Assembly: GCA_905221605.1 (NCBI GenBank)
Contig: CAJNDS010002202.1
Span: 331,501 to 395,500, forward strand
Source of the DNA: Symbiodinium natans
Taxonomy: Eukaryota > Sar > Dinophyceae > Suessiales > Symbiodiniaceae
DNA: 64,000 bases
Direction of reading: 5' to 3'
The notes under the pieces: model-generated
The model's database searches: none
The model's input: the letters and a program-made list of their open reading frames with translations, nothing else
What the model was told of the DNA's origin: nothing
Shown here: positions 12,257-23,904 of the stretch, in pieces
How positions within the stretch are numbered: position 1 is the stretch's first letter
Layout: the number at the start of each line of letters is the position of its first letter
Position numbers and translations under genes: made by a program

Positions 12257-12369
12257 TGTATGTTCCCCTTTCTACTAACAGTCCTTAATAGGGTTTAGGG
12301 TTTAGGGTTATAGTGAGGGGGGACTAAAATCCCTATTACGGACTGTTAGCATAAGGGGTAACATCCCAA
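12257..12369. mobile_element. Hairpin element, family A, copy 2, with ITS inside
   Basis: Same ends as the other copies (TGTTCCCCTTTCTACTAACA, GTTAGCATAAGGGGTAACAT). Where copies 1 and 3 read GGATTATAG or GGACTATAG, this one reads GGG, two TTTAGGG units, then TTATAG, so ITS entered the element at a TAGGG-like site. Confidence 0.7.
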
Positions 12370-13002
12370 GCTCTGTCATCTGTGATGTTGAAACGCTACT
12401 CACGGTGGCCTTGGGGAAAAATGAAAAGGGCCCTAAACCCTAAACCCTAAACCCTAAACCCTAAACCCTAAACCCTAAACCCTAAACCCTAAACCCTAAA
12501 CCCTAAACCCTAAACCAAAAAAAAACAAAAGAGAGCCGACTGCACAGGGCTCTGACGAGCACCACCGGCATATGGGTAGCTCGGTTTGGGGTTTAGGGTT
12601 TAGGGTTGTTTAGGGTTGTTTAGGGTTTAGGGTTTAGGGTTTAGGGTTTAGGGTTTAGGGTATCTTTAGGGTTTAAGGTTTCGGGTGACCCAAGAGTAAC
12701 ATAGGACCTATTTGGTTTCAAGGGCCTCATCAGGAAACCCACATTCTAAGGCCCTAAGGGAATAAGGGCCTACTCTGGATCCTACAGCTACTGTAAGCTA
12801 GACCCTAAACCCTAAACCCTAAACCCTAAACCCGAACCCCCGCTTCTATAGAAGGGAAAAAGGGCCTACTGTGCGTCCTTTAGGATCCCTCCCCAAAAAG
12901 GATAGAGCCAGAAAAGTGGCCCGCGTGCGCATCCACGACCGTGTCGCCGGCTCCTGCCGGCGGTTCGCCCCCGCATTAGGAATCCTAGGGTTCTTGGGGT
13001 TT

Positions 13003-13102
13003 AGGGCTTATATGGGCTTATGGTTTAGGGCTTATATGGGCTTATGGTTTAGGGCTTATATGGGCTTATGGTTTAGGGCTTATATGGGCTTATGGTTTAG
13101 GG
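13003..13102. repeat. 24-bp minisatellite of an ITS-derived unit
   Basis: Four exact units of TTTAGGGCTTATATGGGCTT ATGG. One TTTAGGG per unit shows an ITS unit captured in a longer repeat. Confidence 0.85.
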
Positions 13103-14182
13103 GAATCTTGGGGTTCTTGGTTGCTTTAGGGACTCCTCTGGGTTTTGTTGGTTCGGGTTCTTGGGGTTTTGGGGCATAGGGCATGAGGAGGAAAGAAGGG
13201 ACTTAGGGATTTTGAGGAGTTTTGTTTGGGAGGGCGGGGGGGGGGTGGGACTCTAATCCTAAAGCCGAGACCCGAAACCATAAACCCTCCAGGGATTCTG
13301 GGGTTCAGGGTGATTGAGGTGACTGAGGTTGTCGGAACTTATGGGGTTTAGGGTTTAGGGTAGGCCATTGTAAAATGATGGTCCCTTTCGGGGTAGCCTA
13401 AATATGAGGGGCCGCCTCATAATAGTGACCCCCAAAGTGACCCTAATTTGGAGAAGTGACCATATGCGTGCTTGCGCTTTTTTTGAAGCCACGCTTGCAT
13501 TCCTGGCAACGGAGATCTCCATCTCCCGCTTGTCTTCTGCCAGCTGGGCCCCTAAGCCCCAAACCCTAAACGCCCTAAACCCTAAACACCCTAAACCCTA
13601 TAAACTCTAAACACCCTGAACCCCGTAAGCCCAAAAAAAACCTAAATACCATAAACTATAACTAAACCCTAAACCCTAAAAAAACCTGAACCCTGAACCC
13701 TGAACCCTGCACCCTGAACCCTGAACCCTGAACCCTAAACCCTAAACCCTAAACCCTAAACCCTAAACCCCGAACCCTGAACCCTGAACCCAACACCTTC
13801 AAGCCCCAAATTCATGATGGCAGCAGGCTGTGCTGTCTTTGAGGAGTGCATGAGCTGAGCCCGGGGTTTGCCAAAGCCCATGAATCTCGGACCATAAGCC
13901 CTTGGGACGTAAACCCTAAACTCCGTGCCCTTAACCCTGTGCCCCAAAAAACCCCTAAACCCTATAAGCACTATAAGCCCCATAAGTCTTAAGCCATATG
14001 AGCCCTGCCCTAAACCATGCAACACCCCGTGACCCCGTGCACACCAAACCCATCCAAGCCCCAAACCAGCCTAAACCTGTTTTCCCTACTTACCCTATAC
14101 ACCCTAAAAGCCCTAAACCCTAAAATCCCTAAAATCCCTAAAATCCCTAAACCCCAAACCCTAAACCCTAAACCCTAAACCC

Positions 14183-14260
14183 TCATTCGAAAAGGCTCAG
14201 TTTCTCCTCGCTGGCGGCATCCCAGGCATCTAGCATCTCGTGGCTTCCCTGCAGCAGCTT
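14183..14260 (-). CDS. Likely C-terminal exon fragment
   Basis: The minus strand encodes KLLQGSHEMLDAWDAASEEK, then LSLFE and TGA at 14183-14185. The codon pattern is strongly RNY and the residues form an amphipathic helix. CTGCAG before GGAAGCC is a possible acceptor. ITS arrays directly abut both ends (14095-14185 and 14259-14345). The family is unknown. Confidence 0.38.
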   Translation of the reverse strand, partial: KLLQGSHEMLDAWDAASEEKLSLFE

Positions 14261-14937
14261 AGGGTTTAGGGTTTAGGGTTTAGGGTTTAGGGTTTAGGGT
14301 TTAGGGTTTAGGGTTTAGGGTTTAGGGTTTAGGGTTTAGGGCTTAGGGTTTCAAGGCTTAGGGCTTAAGGATTAGGGCTTTAGAGAGCTCAGAGTGCAGG
14401 GTTTAGGGCTTCGAACCTAAGACCGCCAACCCCAACAACTCTCAAAGTCCGGTTAGTGCTTTAGGAGTTTGAGGGGTTTAGGGTTTAGGGTTTAGGGTTT
14501 AGGGTTTAGGGTTTAGGGTTTAGGGTTTAGGGTCTAGGGTAGGAATTTGAGGGGGGGCTTGTAGAAGTTTAGGGTTTTGGGAGGTTAGGGTTTAGGGGTT
14601 TTACGGTTTTTAGGGGTTTGGGGGGTTGGGGGGTGGGGGGGAGAGGTTTAGGGTTTCAAAGTTTTAGGGTTTAGGGTTTAGGGTTGGGTTAGAGTTTAGG
14701 GTTTCAGAGTTTTAGGGTTTAGGGGTTTACGGTTTTTAGGGTTTAGGGTTTAGGGTTAGGGTTTAGGGTTTAGGGTTTAGGGTTTAGGGTTTAGGGTTTA
14801 GGGTTTAGGCTTCGGAAGCGAGCTCCCGAGCTCCTCACAACATAACGCGTGCTGACTTAGGGTTTAGGGTTTAGGGTTTAGGGTTTAGGGTTTAGGGTTT
14901 AGGGTTTAGGGTTTAGGGTTTAGGGTTTTGGGGTCAA

Positions 14938-15115
14938 ATCCGCGCGTCCGTAGTACTGCTGCCTCACCTGCTGGTTGAAGGCAGTCTGCTCCGAAGGCGG
15001 GTAACCAAGGACCCGCCCCAGCGCGTTTTGTCCTGATTCTGCCTTCCGCATCAGGCGTCAGGCGGATGATGATCCTGCCCGAACCGAAGATGTCGTGATT
15101 CACCTCAACCTTGTC
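14938..15115 (-). CDS. Possible exon, frame uncertain
   Basis: Two minus frames look coding-like. One gives DKVEVNHDIFGSGRIIIRLT and the other, further on, RKAESGQNALGRVLGYPPSE and QTAFNQQ, which ends exactly at CAGCAG followed by GTGAGG, a consensus donor. The second frame is therefore preferred for its 3' half. The family is not recognised. Confidence 0.3.
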
Positions 15116-15579
15116 AAGGTTTCAGGGGCTAGGGATTTAGGGTTTTAGGGTTTTACGGTGTTCGGGTTTTAGGGTTTCAGGGTTTCAGGGTTTCAGGGTG
15201 ATAGAACCCCGAGGGCGCGCAGGACGTTCCTCATCTCTCCACACCCACCCTCCCAAAACCCTAAACCTCTGCACCCCCCCCACCCCCCAAGCCCCTACTA
15301 ACCAAATCTAGGGGGTTTGGGGTTTAGGGTTTAGGGCTTAGGGCTTAGGGCTTAGGGTTTGGGGCAGCGTAGGAGGCTTCGGGTCTGGATACATTGTCCA
15401 TACTGCGCTGTCCTCCCTCTCTCAATCGGAAGACCAGAACCCCTCGAGCAACACAAAGACCCCCTAAACCCTCAGCCCTTAAACCTTTAAAACCCCCCGA
15501 CCATAAACCCTAAGCCCTAATCCCAAACCCTCAAACCTCAAAACCCTAAAACCCCAAACCCCTAGCCCCTGAAACCCTA

Positions 15580-15770
15580 AACCCTTCAACCCTTAAACCC
15601 TGAAACCCTTGAACTCTAAACCCTTAAACCCTTAAACCCTTAAACCCTTAAACCCTTGAACCCTTGAACCCCTAAACCCCTAAACCCTTAAACCCTTAAA
15701 CCCTTAAACCCTTAAACCCTTAAACCCTTAAACCCTTAAACCCTTAAACCCTTAAACCCTTAACACTAAA
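15580..15770. repeat. CCCTTAAA variant array
   Basis: About 20 units of the 8-base CCCTTAAA, the complement of TTTAAGGG, flanked by ordinary CCCTAAA variants (15455-15580, 15770-15860). Confidence 0.9.
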
Positions 15771-16015
15771 CCCCAAACATCAAACACCAAACACCAAACC
15801 CTAAACCCGAAACCCTAGGTTAATAAGTGCCATTAACCCTAAACCCTAGCCCTAAACCCTAAACCCTTACACCCTAAACCCTATAACCTCTAAACCCAAG
15901 GAGCTCCTACTTCATACTCTTGCGGTCCAGGCGGCTACGATGGCATCGACTAAACGCTTCTGACCTTCGGGCATTCCACCGTCTGGTCGGGTTTGGGGCT
16001 TCCAGGGCTTACAAG

Positions 16016-16112
16016 TTGGGATGTTCCCGCTTATGCTAACAGTCCTTGAAAGGGACTATAGTACCCCCCCAATTATAATCCAATTAAGGACTGTTAAGAG
16101 GGAGCATCCCAA
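16016..16112. mobile_element. Hairpin element, family A, copy 3
   Basis: The best-preserved copy: TTGGGATGTTCCCGCTTATG at the left and CTGTTAAGAGGGAGCATCCC AA at the right, with AACAGTCCTT / AAGGACTGTT inside. Non-autonomous and non-coding. Confidence 0.75.
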
Positions 16113-16959
16113 CTTATAAGGTTAAGGGCTAAGGTTTGAGACTTAGGGTTGAGGAGTTCGTGCTTTCAGAGTACTACCCCCTCCCCCCACAGACTGCAAT
16201 AAACAAGGCTTCCATCAGCTAAAACCCTAAACCCGAAACCCCAAACCCTAAGCCGCAAGCTTCTTGAAACAGACCACAATACGTTTCAGGACATTCTATG
16301 GCTCTCAATAATCAAAGCTCAAGGCTACGCGCCCTGAACCCTAAACCCCAGGCCCTAAACCCTGGACCCCAGACCCTTTTGGTGGCTGCTTCCTGCTGGG
16401 CACCTAGAACACACAAAGGGCCAGGGTTTAGGGTTTAGGGTTTAGGGTTTAGGGTTAGGGCTTAGGGCTTAGGGCTTAGGGCTTAGGGTTGAGGGTTTAG
16501 GGTTTAGGGTTTAGGGTTTAGGGTTTAGGGTTTAGCAGGGTCAACCGAGATGTCCTGAACAATGGAAGGCGAGACCCCTGCGTTCGAACCCACCCTTCCA
16601 CGCACCAGAGCTCCCTATAAGCTCTCACAGTGATCGTGGGGCTAAACCCCTAAACCCTAAACCTTAAACATAATTCAGGTTTAAGTAGGACTCTTCAAAG
16701 TCTTTATCCTAAAGCCCCTAACACCTCAACCCCAAATCCTATACAAACCCCATAATACCCTCATACCCGAATACACTAAACCCTAATACCCTAATACCCT
16801 AGTACCCAAGCCCCATAATCCTAGCCCTAAACCCTAAACCCTAAACCCTAAACCCTGACACAAGAAATAAGGGAATCCCCTGTCCGAGATGCGGAGCCGC
16901 TGCTCCGCCTTCGTCTTCGTGGTGACGGAGAGCGTGTGTCTGCCAGCACCAGAGCAAGG

Positions 16960-16999
<40 letters not shown>

Positions 17000-17828
17000 C
17001 AGAGCCTCTAGCCCTAAACCCTAAACCCTAAACCCGAAACCCTAAACCCTAAACCCTAAACCCTAAACCCTAACCTATACGGATAGGGACTCCGAGTTCA
17101 GGGCCTTCGGGGGCTTCGGCCGAATCAGAGGTTCGCGTGGGTCCCCACCCCAGGAGCCCCCAAGGCCCTATCCCCATAGGTTGGCATTTAGGGTTTAGGG
17201 TTTAGGGTTTCGGGTTTAGGGTTTCGGGTTTAGGGTTTAGGGTTGAGGGTTTAGGGTTTAGGGTCTAGGGTCTACGGTTTAGGTTTTAGGGTTTAGACCC
17301 ACCTTCCTTCATTCATTTTAGAGCCCTTTGCTTCGAGGATCGAAATGTCGGAATGTCACGGCCTACCGTGTCCTCCTGCGCATTCTTGTGACCGTTGAAA
17401 TCCTTGACCGTGACCTATAAACCCTAAGACCCCAAGCACGAAGCCCTGCACCATAAATACCCTAAACTCGGAACCCAAATCTTTAGGCCCAAGTCCGCAA
17501 ACCCTATAACCGCTAAAGCCTCCGAACTTTATAGATACTTTAATGCCCGAACCCTAAACCTCAAAGCCCTAAATCCCTGAACCCCGAAGCTCTGAAGCCG
17601 AACTCCCCCATAGCCCCTCAACCTCTATCCCCGAAACCCAAAAACCCTCAAAACCTGAAACCCTAAACCCCAAAACCCTGAATCCCTAAGCACTAGAATA
17701 CCCTAAGCCCCTAAAACCTTAAAACCCTAAAACCCTAAAACCCTAAAACCCTAAACCCTAAAACCCTAAAACTCTATAAACCCTAAACCGAAAAACCCAA
17801 AAACCAAAACCCTTCCCTAGACGCCGAA

Positions 17829-17935
17829 TATAGGGGCCTGAATAATTAGAATAGGGTGTTGGGGGTTAGCATTGTATACTTACAAAGGGGCCATAAGGGA
17901 ACAATATTAGTAATGATTCCCACCCTATCTTACCC
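17829..17935. mobile_element. Dispersed hairpin-like repeat, family I, copy 1
   Basis: GGGGCCTGAATAATTAGAAT AGGGT is shared with 40243-40350. The end CCCACCCTATCTT partly pairs with the start. Confidence 0.45.
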
Positions 17936-17957
17936 TAAACCCTAAACCCTAAACCCT

Positions 17958-18055
17958 AAACCCTAGACGCCTAAGCCATTTGCGCCTCTGGAAGCCAGGT
18001 CCATCGTCACCATCCTCGCTGAACGAACGCCCTGAGGATGAAGCACTTTGGGGTC
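17958..18055 (-). CDS. Possible exon
   Basis: The minus strand encodes SASSSGRSFSEDGDDGPGFQ and RRKWLRR before entering ITS. The composition looks like a linker or low-complexity acidic tract in a real protein. Between ITS arrays at 17930-17965 and 18068-18210. Confidence 0.27.
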
Positions 18056-18971
18056 TTTAGGGCGGCTAGGGTTTAGGGTTTAGGGTTTAGGGTTTAGGGT
18101 TTAGGGTTTAGGGTTTAGGGTTTAGGGTTTAGGGTTTAGGGTTTAGCGTTTAGGGTTTAGGGTCTAGGGTTCAGGGTTCAGGGTTCGGCGTTCAGGGTTT
18201 AGGGTTTGGGGGCTCTGTGGGGTTGGGGTTTAGGGTTTACGGTGCAGGGTTCAGGATTTCGGTCTTTAGGGCCAGTCTTTAGGGTACCCAAAGCCTCAAG
18301 GTTTAAGGTTTTGGGTCCGTAAGGCTCAGGTCAGTCAAGGCGGTCGAACTTAGACCCCGGACCCGAAGGATGCACCCCGAAGAAGGTTCCCTTAACTTGC
18401 TCCGAATATGGCCCCCATATACCCGTAAGGGTTTAGGGGTTTAGGGGTTTAGGGGTTTAGGGTTTAGGGTTTAGGCTTTAGGCTTTAGGGTTTAGGGTTT
18501 AGGGTTTAGGGTGAAAAAGGGCCCCCAAACCCAAAAACACAACCATAGGGGGCTCCAAGGTAGAGTCCCTCTGGGGTCTAGAGTCAAAGGTCTCTCAGCA
18601 AGATGCTTGGGGGTTGAAGGGTTTAGGGTTTAGGGTTTAGGATTTAGGGTTGGCCGATCCTCTTCGGTATAATGGACATGTGGTCAGTTTGGGTGCCCGA
18701 ATTAGGAGGGGCCACCTTTTTAAAGGAGGACCCAAAAGGGACCATGATTTAGAGAAGTGAACTTGTTAGATCCACCCCAGCTTTGGGCGTACCTGGAGTG
18801 ACCTACTTGTCCTCGGAATGATCTTCCTAAACCCTAAACCCTAAACCCTAAACCCTGAACCCTAAACCCTAAACCCTAAACCCCAAACCCCAAACCCTAA
18901 ACCCTAAACCCTAAACCCTAAACCCTAAACCCAAACCTTGAACCCCAAACCCTACAAACGAGACCCTAAAC

Positions 18972-19074
18972 TTGGAATGTTCGCCCTCATATTCACAGTC
19001 CTATATAGGGATTATGCTAAGGGGGTACGCGAATCCCTATTACGGACTGTTCGTACACGGGGGAACATCCCAAC
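18972..19074. mobile_element. Hairpin element, family A, copy 4
   Basis: Ends TTGGAATGTTCGCCCTCAT and GGGGGAACATCCCAA. The inner stem ATAGGGATT / AATCCCTAT is intact. It lies only 27 bp from a family B hairpin. Confidence 0.72.
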
Positions 19075-19100
19075 CCTAAACCCTCAACCCTCTTCTTAAG

Positions 19101-19210
19101 CCCTAAGGGTCCATGTACCCTATAACTATATACTTAGACCCAAAAGTCCTTATATAGGAAGTACTTTAAGGCCCAATAGTATTCCATGTTTAGGTACATG
19201 GACCCTTGGG
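19101..19210. mobile_element. Hairpin element, family B, copy 1
   Basis: Ends CCCTAAGGGTCCATGTACC and GGTACATGGACCCTTGGG. The interior CTTATATAGGAAGTACTTTA AGGCCC is shared with the other family B copies. Non-coding. Confidence 0.75.
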
Positions 19211-19784
19211 GAAGTATATGCAATCTACCGGAAACTCCAAGTACTTCTTGGCCGTGAAGGGCTTACTGGGGTGGATTTCGGAGCCCTCCCCAAGATGCGT
19301 GTCAGTTTAGGGTTTGGGGTTCAGGGTTTAGGGTTTAGGGTTTAGGGTTTAGGGTTTAGGGATAGGATTAGGGTGACCCTTGGGGCTATGGACCCTCTCA
19401 ATAAGGTCCCTGTGTAAGAGAGCCAGAAGAGGGTTCAGAAGGGTTCCCTTTTAAGGGTCCCCCCTTATCCTACCTAGGAAAAGGTAGTTCCAGATCATGC
19501 TGGATTTTTTGCCGGGGTCTGGGATCAGGGTGTGACCGAGACTCCAAACCCAACTCGCCCTCGCCTGTGGCGAGCGTTCGGAGCGTCTCGGTGCGTGCCC
19601 GTCGCTTGGAGGGCTTCCTCTCCCGTGCAAGCATGCCCAGAAACCCCGAGAACCCCTAAACCCCGAACACCCCGAAAACCCCTTACTAAACCCTAAACCC
19701 TAAACCCTAAACCCTAAACCCTAAACCCTAAACCCTAAACCCTAAACCCTAAACCCTAAACGTTCGCCCTGGTTCAACTTCTAC

Positions 19785-19873
19785 GCACCTTGCATGCGTT
19801 GGGAGCTGAGAAATCGCGGTACAAACGTCAGGGCTAGCAAACGAGCTGTGCACTGGCTGCTGAAGTACGTATT
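19785..19873 (-). CDS. Possible exon with a strong donor
   Basis: The minus strand encodes TYFSSQCTARLLALTFVPRF, then LSSQRMQ, and ends at ATGCAAG followed by GTGCGTAG, close to a consensus donor. The plus strand also has a short open frame to a TAG (FALVQLLRTLHALGAEKSRY), so the strand is not settled. Confidence 0.28.
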
Positions 19874-20254
19874 ATACGGTTTAGGGCTTACGTTTTAGGG
19901 TTTAGGGTTTAGGGCCCTGCTTTGGGATACTTGGGAAACAAGAAACACCAACACTTTCCCTAAATTTCAACTAGGTCACGCGAGTGCGTAGTTTGCCTGG
20001 TTGCTTTGGGCGTCCTACATGTGCTCAACACCTAGGCCTTGGCAGGATTTCAGGCGCGGGTAGTGCAAGATAGTGCAAACTAATTCGTTTTGACGCAACC
20101 CCACGCGTTTTACAGCACGTCCAGGCCCTGATAATATCTCAGAGCGCGGTTCGGTACACAAGGCCCTGTTTCAGGGCGCGCTTCGGATGCTCTGGTAACA
20201 CGCACATTATCATCGTGCGCACATGGACGCTCAGGATCCGCTTCGGATGCCCCA

Positions 20255-20415
20255 CCCCCTCCCCCCCTCCGCTCCCCCCCCCCCTCCCTCCCCCCCCCCC
20301 GCCCCCTCCCCCCCCCCTCCTCCTCCCCCCCACCCTCCCCCCCCCCTCCCCCCCTCCCCCCCCTCCCCCCCCCCCCCTCCCCCCCCCCCCCAGGCCCCCC
20401 CCACCCCCACCCCCA
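20255..20415. repeat. Poly-C tract with spaced T
   Basis: About 150 bp of C runs separated by T. Similar tracts lie at 23808-23912, 41170-41221 and, as poly-G, at 51143-51310. Confidence 0.95.
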
Positions 20416-21035
20416 CAAACGAGGAACGACCAGGCAATCTGTGCGCGTCACCAACTAGTTGAAATTGGGGTGTTGTAGCCCTTTGTGAGACCCCGTGCAC
20501 CATGCCATGTAGGAAAAATAATGCCCTATATTGAGAAGGGTTTAGGGTTTAGGGTTTAGGGTTTAGGGTTGAGGGATTTGAATCCTGAAGCCGAAGACAG
20601 CGCCTGCCGAGCATAACAGACCGACACGCTAACACAGCACAAAATACACATTGGGTTTAGGGTTTCAGGGTTCCGGGTTCAGGCTTTAGGGGGTTTCCAG
20701 GTTTAGAGGCGTAGGGTTCCGGGCTTAGCAAGAATTGTCAGAAGGATCACCGTAAACCCTAAACCCTAAACGTACTACGCTCCATGGGTAGTTGCTTCAA
20801 GAATCACCCCCGAGCTGTTTGGAAGGTCTCTGTGAGGGCTTAGAAGGCGACTACAGCGGAAAGACACAACACCTCCCTTTCGGGTTGTCTAGGGTTTAGG
20901 GTTTAATGTTGTCTTCTGATTAGTTTGACCCCCCCCCCCCCCCCTCAACAAATGGCTCCCGCGCTTTAGTGGGGGGGGGGGGGGGGCAATTTTGGGGGGG
21001 GGGGGGGGGGTCTGGCTACCTTTGATGTTGAAAGG

Positions 21036-21275
21036 GATGAGTTTATATGAATTTAAAAGGGATCCATATAATTTTAAATGGGATGAGCTCGTATGAATTT
21101 AAAAGGGATCCATATGATTTCAAAAAGGGTGAGACTGTATGAAATAAAAGGGATCCATACGATTTTAAGAGGGATGAGATTATATATGAGTTTAAAAGGG
21201 ATTATATAATGTTTAAAGGGATCCACATGATTTTGAAAGGGATGAGTTTATGTGAATTTAAAGGGGATCCATCTA
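21036..21275. repeat. Degenerate minisatellite, unit about 40 bp
   Basis: About six units of the form GGGATGAGTTTATATGAATT TAAAAGGGATCCATATGATT TTAAA. AT-rich and unlike the surrounding ITS sequence. No coding potential. Confidence 0.8.
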
Positions 21276-21276
21276 T

Positions 21277-21690
21277 CCCAACCAAGCCAGCCCGCAAAAA
21301 AAAAAAAAAAACATAATTCCGGGGGAGCAAACTTTTTATGTTATACGGCATTCGGGCAGCTGCTGGACTACCCCCTTTGAAATTTGATTGCCTGGCCTCG
21401 GCACAAAAGCATTTTATAAGGAAATCTTAGCTTTGGGCCTGGAGACTGAAGATTTCAGGGCCCGACAACCTCAGGCCTCAAGGTTTAGGAGGCCTCAGCC
21501 CTTAGGCCTCTGGATCCAACCCAACTAGCCCGCAAAAAAAATATAATTCCTCGGGAGCAAACTTTATATTATACGGCATTCGGGCAGCTGCTGGACTACC
21601 CCCTTTGAAATTTGATTGCCTGGCCTCGGTGCAAAAGAATTTAATTTCCTGGAGACTGAAGATTTCAGGGCCTGACAACCTCAGGCTCAG
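21277..21690. repeat. Tandem segmental duplication, about 200-bp unit
   Basis: CCAGCCCGCAAAAAAA, ATAATTCC, GCATTCGGGCAGCTGCTGGA, CTACCCCCTTTGAAATTTGA and TGGAGACTGAAGATTTCAGG recur at 21277-21487 and 21511-21690. Open frames here overlap the repeat and I do not call them genes. Confidence 0.75.
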
Positions 21691-22104
21691 TTCAGAAGCG
21701 ACTTCTAGACAACAACGCCATTCAACAGCCTCGCCGAAATTTTGCATCGCCCGATTTTTTTTTCACAATTCCGGGGGTCCTCAAATAGATCCACACTAAT
21801 CAGGATACAACATTAGTGTGTTAGGGTTTTAGGGTTTTGGGTTTTAGGGTTTGAGAGTTTAGGCGTCGTAGGGTTTTTGGTTTCGTAGAGTTTATAGGGT
21901 TCAGTGACTAGCTATGACAATCCACAGACCAGACGACCCGCCCGAGCCCAACACGAAAACGCCAACCCTAAACCCTAGACCGTATACACCCTACACCCTG
22001 AACCCTAAACCCTACACCCTACCCCCTAAACCCTAAACCCGAAACCCTAAACCCTAAACCCTACACCCGAAACCCTAAACCCTAAGCCCTAAACCCTAAA
22101 CCCT

Positions 22105-22190
22105 GTTGCAAGCAAGCTGTGGCTTGCAATGTGAAGAGCGATGTCGTGGGGATGAATCAATTGCAAACCTGGTTCTGCCTCCTTACTTTA
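22105..22190 (-). CDS. Possible short exon
   Basis: The minus strand encodes EAEPGLQLIHPHDIALHIAS, then HSLLATG, between ITS arrays at 21960-22104 and 22200-22290. Only the codon pattern supports it. Confidence 0.25.
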
Positions 22191-22313
22191 GGGCTTAGGG
22201 TTTTAGGGTTTAGGGTTTTAGGGTTTAGGGTTTTAGGGTTTAGGGTTTAGGGTTTAGGGTCTAGGGGTTAGGGTTTAGGTTTTAGGGTTTAGGGTTCCTT
22301 ACAACCCAGATCT

Positions 22314-22415
22314 TCTAAAACCCCTTAACTAAGGAATATGCCCTAGTTCACAATAAGCATCCTTAGTGTAAATTAGGGTATAATCATTTTTTGAGGGGTT
22401 TTGGAAGATCTGGGA
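22314..22415. mobile_element. Hairpin element, family H
   Basis: Ends CCCAGATCTTCTAAAACCCC and GGGGTTTTGGAAGATCTGGG, with TATGCCCTA / TAGGGTATA inside. Non-coding. Confidence 0.7.
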
Positions 22416-22621
22416 CGAGCCGAAAACATACCAAGATCATCAGCTGATGACCCCAAACCCCTTGCTACCTAAAATGTTTGTACATGCGTCTTCTATAAAC
22501 TAGCCAAAATACCCCTTCGACTTACATAGGCCCCTAAAGCCTTAACCCCTAAACACCCCAAACCCCAAACCCCAAACCCTAAACCCCAAACCCCAAAACC
22601 CTAAACCCTATGAACCCCAAA

Positions 22622-22714
22622 AAGTCACGCCTGGACTCATCGTCTGGTGGAGCCGCAGGCGTCAGGAAAGCCATCGGCGTTGGTGTGGAGGCAAAGAAAC
22701 GCGAGAAAACTTAG
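22622..22714. CDS. Coding-like island, strand ambiguous
   Basis: The plus strand is open for 30 codons to a TAG and encodes SRLDSSSGGAAGVRKAIGVG and VEAKKREKT. The minus strand also gives MAFLTPAAPPDDESRRDF. Both are plausible, so I leave the strand open. Confidence 0.25.
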
Positions 22715-23447
22715 AGGCTTCAGGTGGGAAGTTGGGCCGGTTTAGGGTTTGGGGTTTGGGGTTTCGGGTTTCGGGTTTGGGGTTTGGGGCTTGGGGCTTG
22801 GGGTTTGGGGTTTAGGGTTTGGGGTTTAGGGCAAGACGTTCATGGGATGTCATGTGGATTGGGTTTGTCCCCCACGGACAATGTGCCCCAAAAAACGCCC
22901 TGCATGCTAGCTAGACTTCATGCACACCAAGTCCTAAACCCTAAACCCTAAACCCTAAACCCTAAACCCTAAACCCTAAACCCTAAAACCCAAAGAGCTC
23001 AAGATCGTGGGTGGGCTCCGGGTGTAGACGCCCGCTGTACGGCAGTGAGACAGAAGCTGGTAGCCCGAAAGATGCGGGGGCCCGGGAGACGCGATGAGTG
23101 TGAATAGGGTTTAGGGTTTAGGGTTTAGGGTTTAGGGTTGAGGGCTGGTAAGGTCAGCTTATGGTATAAAGGCTTTGAGGCATATCTCACAAACGGATTT
23201 TGGGGTTCAGCCCTTAGCTGGCACCCCAAACCGTGGGCTTTTGTGCTGACTAAGGTCTAGGGTCTATATAGGGTTTTGGGGTTTAGGGTTTAGGGTTTAG
23301 GGTTTCGGGTTTAGGGTCTAGGGTTCAGGGTTTAGGGTTACGTGCGACCTAACTTGAAAGTTCACAGTGCAAAAAACTAGAATAAGCAAGTAAACAGATG
23401 CATATTTCGGTAAACTACATATACATACTATACCAATGAACAGACAC

Positions 23448-23478
<31 letters not shown>

Positions 23479-23786
23479 TGTATATATGTATATATATATA
23501 TGTATATATATATGCATACGTATATACATATATATATATATATTTATTTATTTACATGTATATTTATTTCTTGATTTGTTTTTACACCCCGTTTTTGAGA
23601 ATAGACCTTCAGGGCACGTGCCGCCAATCATCGGGAGCTCTCAAAGCCTCGAGGCCCACATCGAGTCCCCAAGGCCTGCATCAGCCCTTGCTCTGATGAG
23701 GTTGTTGGAGTTTAGGGTTTAGGGTTTGGGGTTTAGGGTTTGGGGTTTAGGTTTGGGGAGGGTGCGTTTAGGATGGGCTTGGGGCT

Positions 23787-23853
23787 TAGGCGCCAGATTC
23801 TAGGGACTCTCCCCCCCCCCCCTCCCCCCCCTCCCCCCACCCCCCCCCCCCCC

Positions 23854-23904
<51 letters not shown>

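Larger units (their letters stand above)
11130..20100. repeat. ITS mosaic, 11.1-20.1 kb
   Basis: ITS at 11375-11440, 11765-11860 (C), 12429-12513 (C), 12583-12662, 12802-12832 (C), 13560-13790 (C), 14095-14185 (C), 14259-14345, 14477-14810, 14857-14930, 15310-15362, 16425-16535, 16820-16855 (C), 17010-17072 (C), 17187-17300, 17640-17800 (C), 17930-17965 (C), 18068-18210, 18426-18515, 18826-18940 (C), 19310-19365 and 19684-19760 (C). A poly-G run of 37 lies at 16961-16997. A dispersed repeat pair (11142-11290 and 39716-39830) shares ATACCCCTTATA and CAGAACCCTTTCA-like sequence. Confidence 0.85.
20500..23786. repeat. ITS mosaic, 20.5-23.8 kb
   Basis: ITS at 20536-20570, 21960-22104 (C), 22200-22290, 22550-22610 (C), 22738-22830, 22932-22990 (C), 23105-23145, 23275-23335 and 23708-23755. 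A TATG/TATA microsatellite covers 23443-23575. Poly-C and poly-G runs lie at 20932-20944, 20971-20986 and 20994-21010. Confidence 0.85.

Noticed and set aside
16590..16640. tRNA-like GGTTCGAAC sequence (minus strand)
   Set aside because: The T-arm stem does not pair and no acceptor or anticodon arm can be formed around it.
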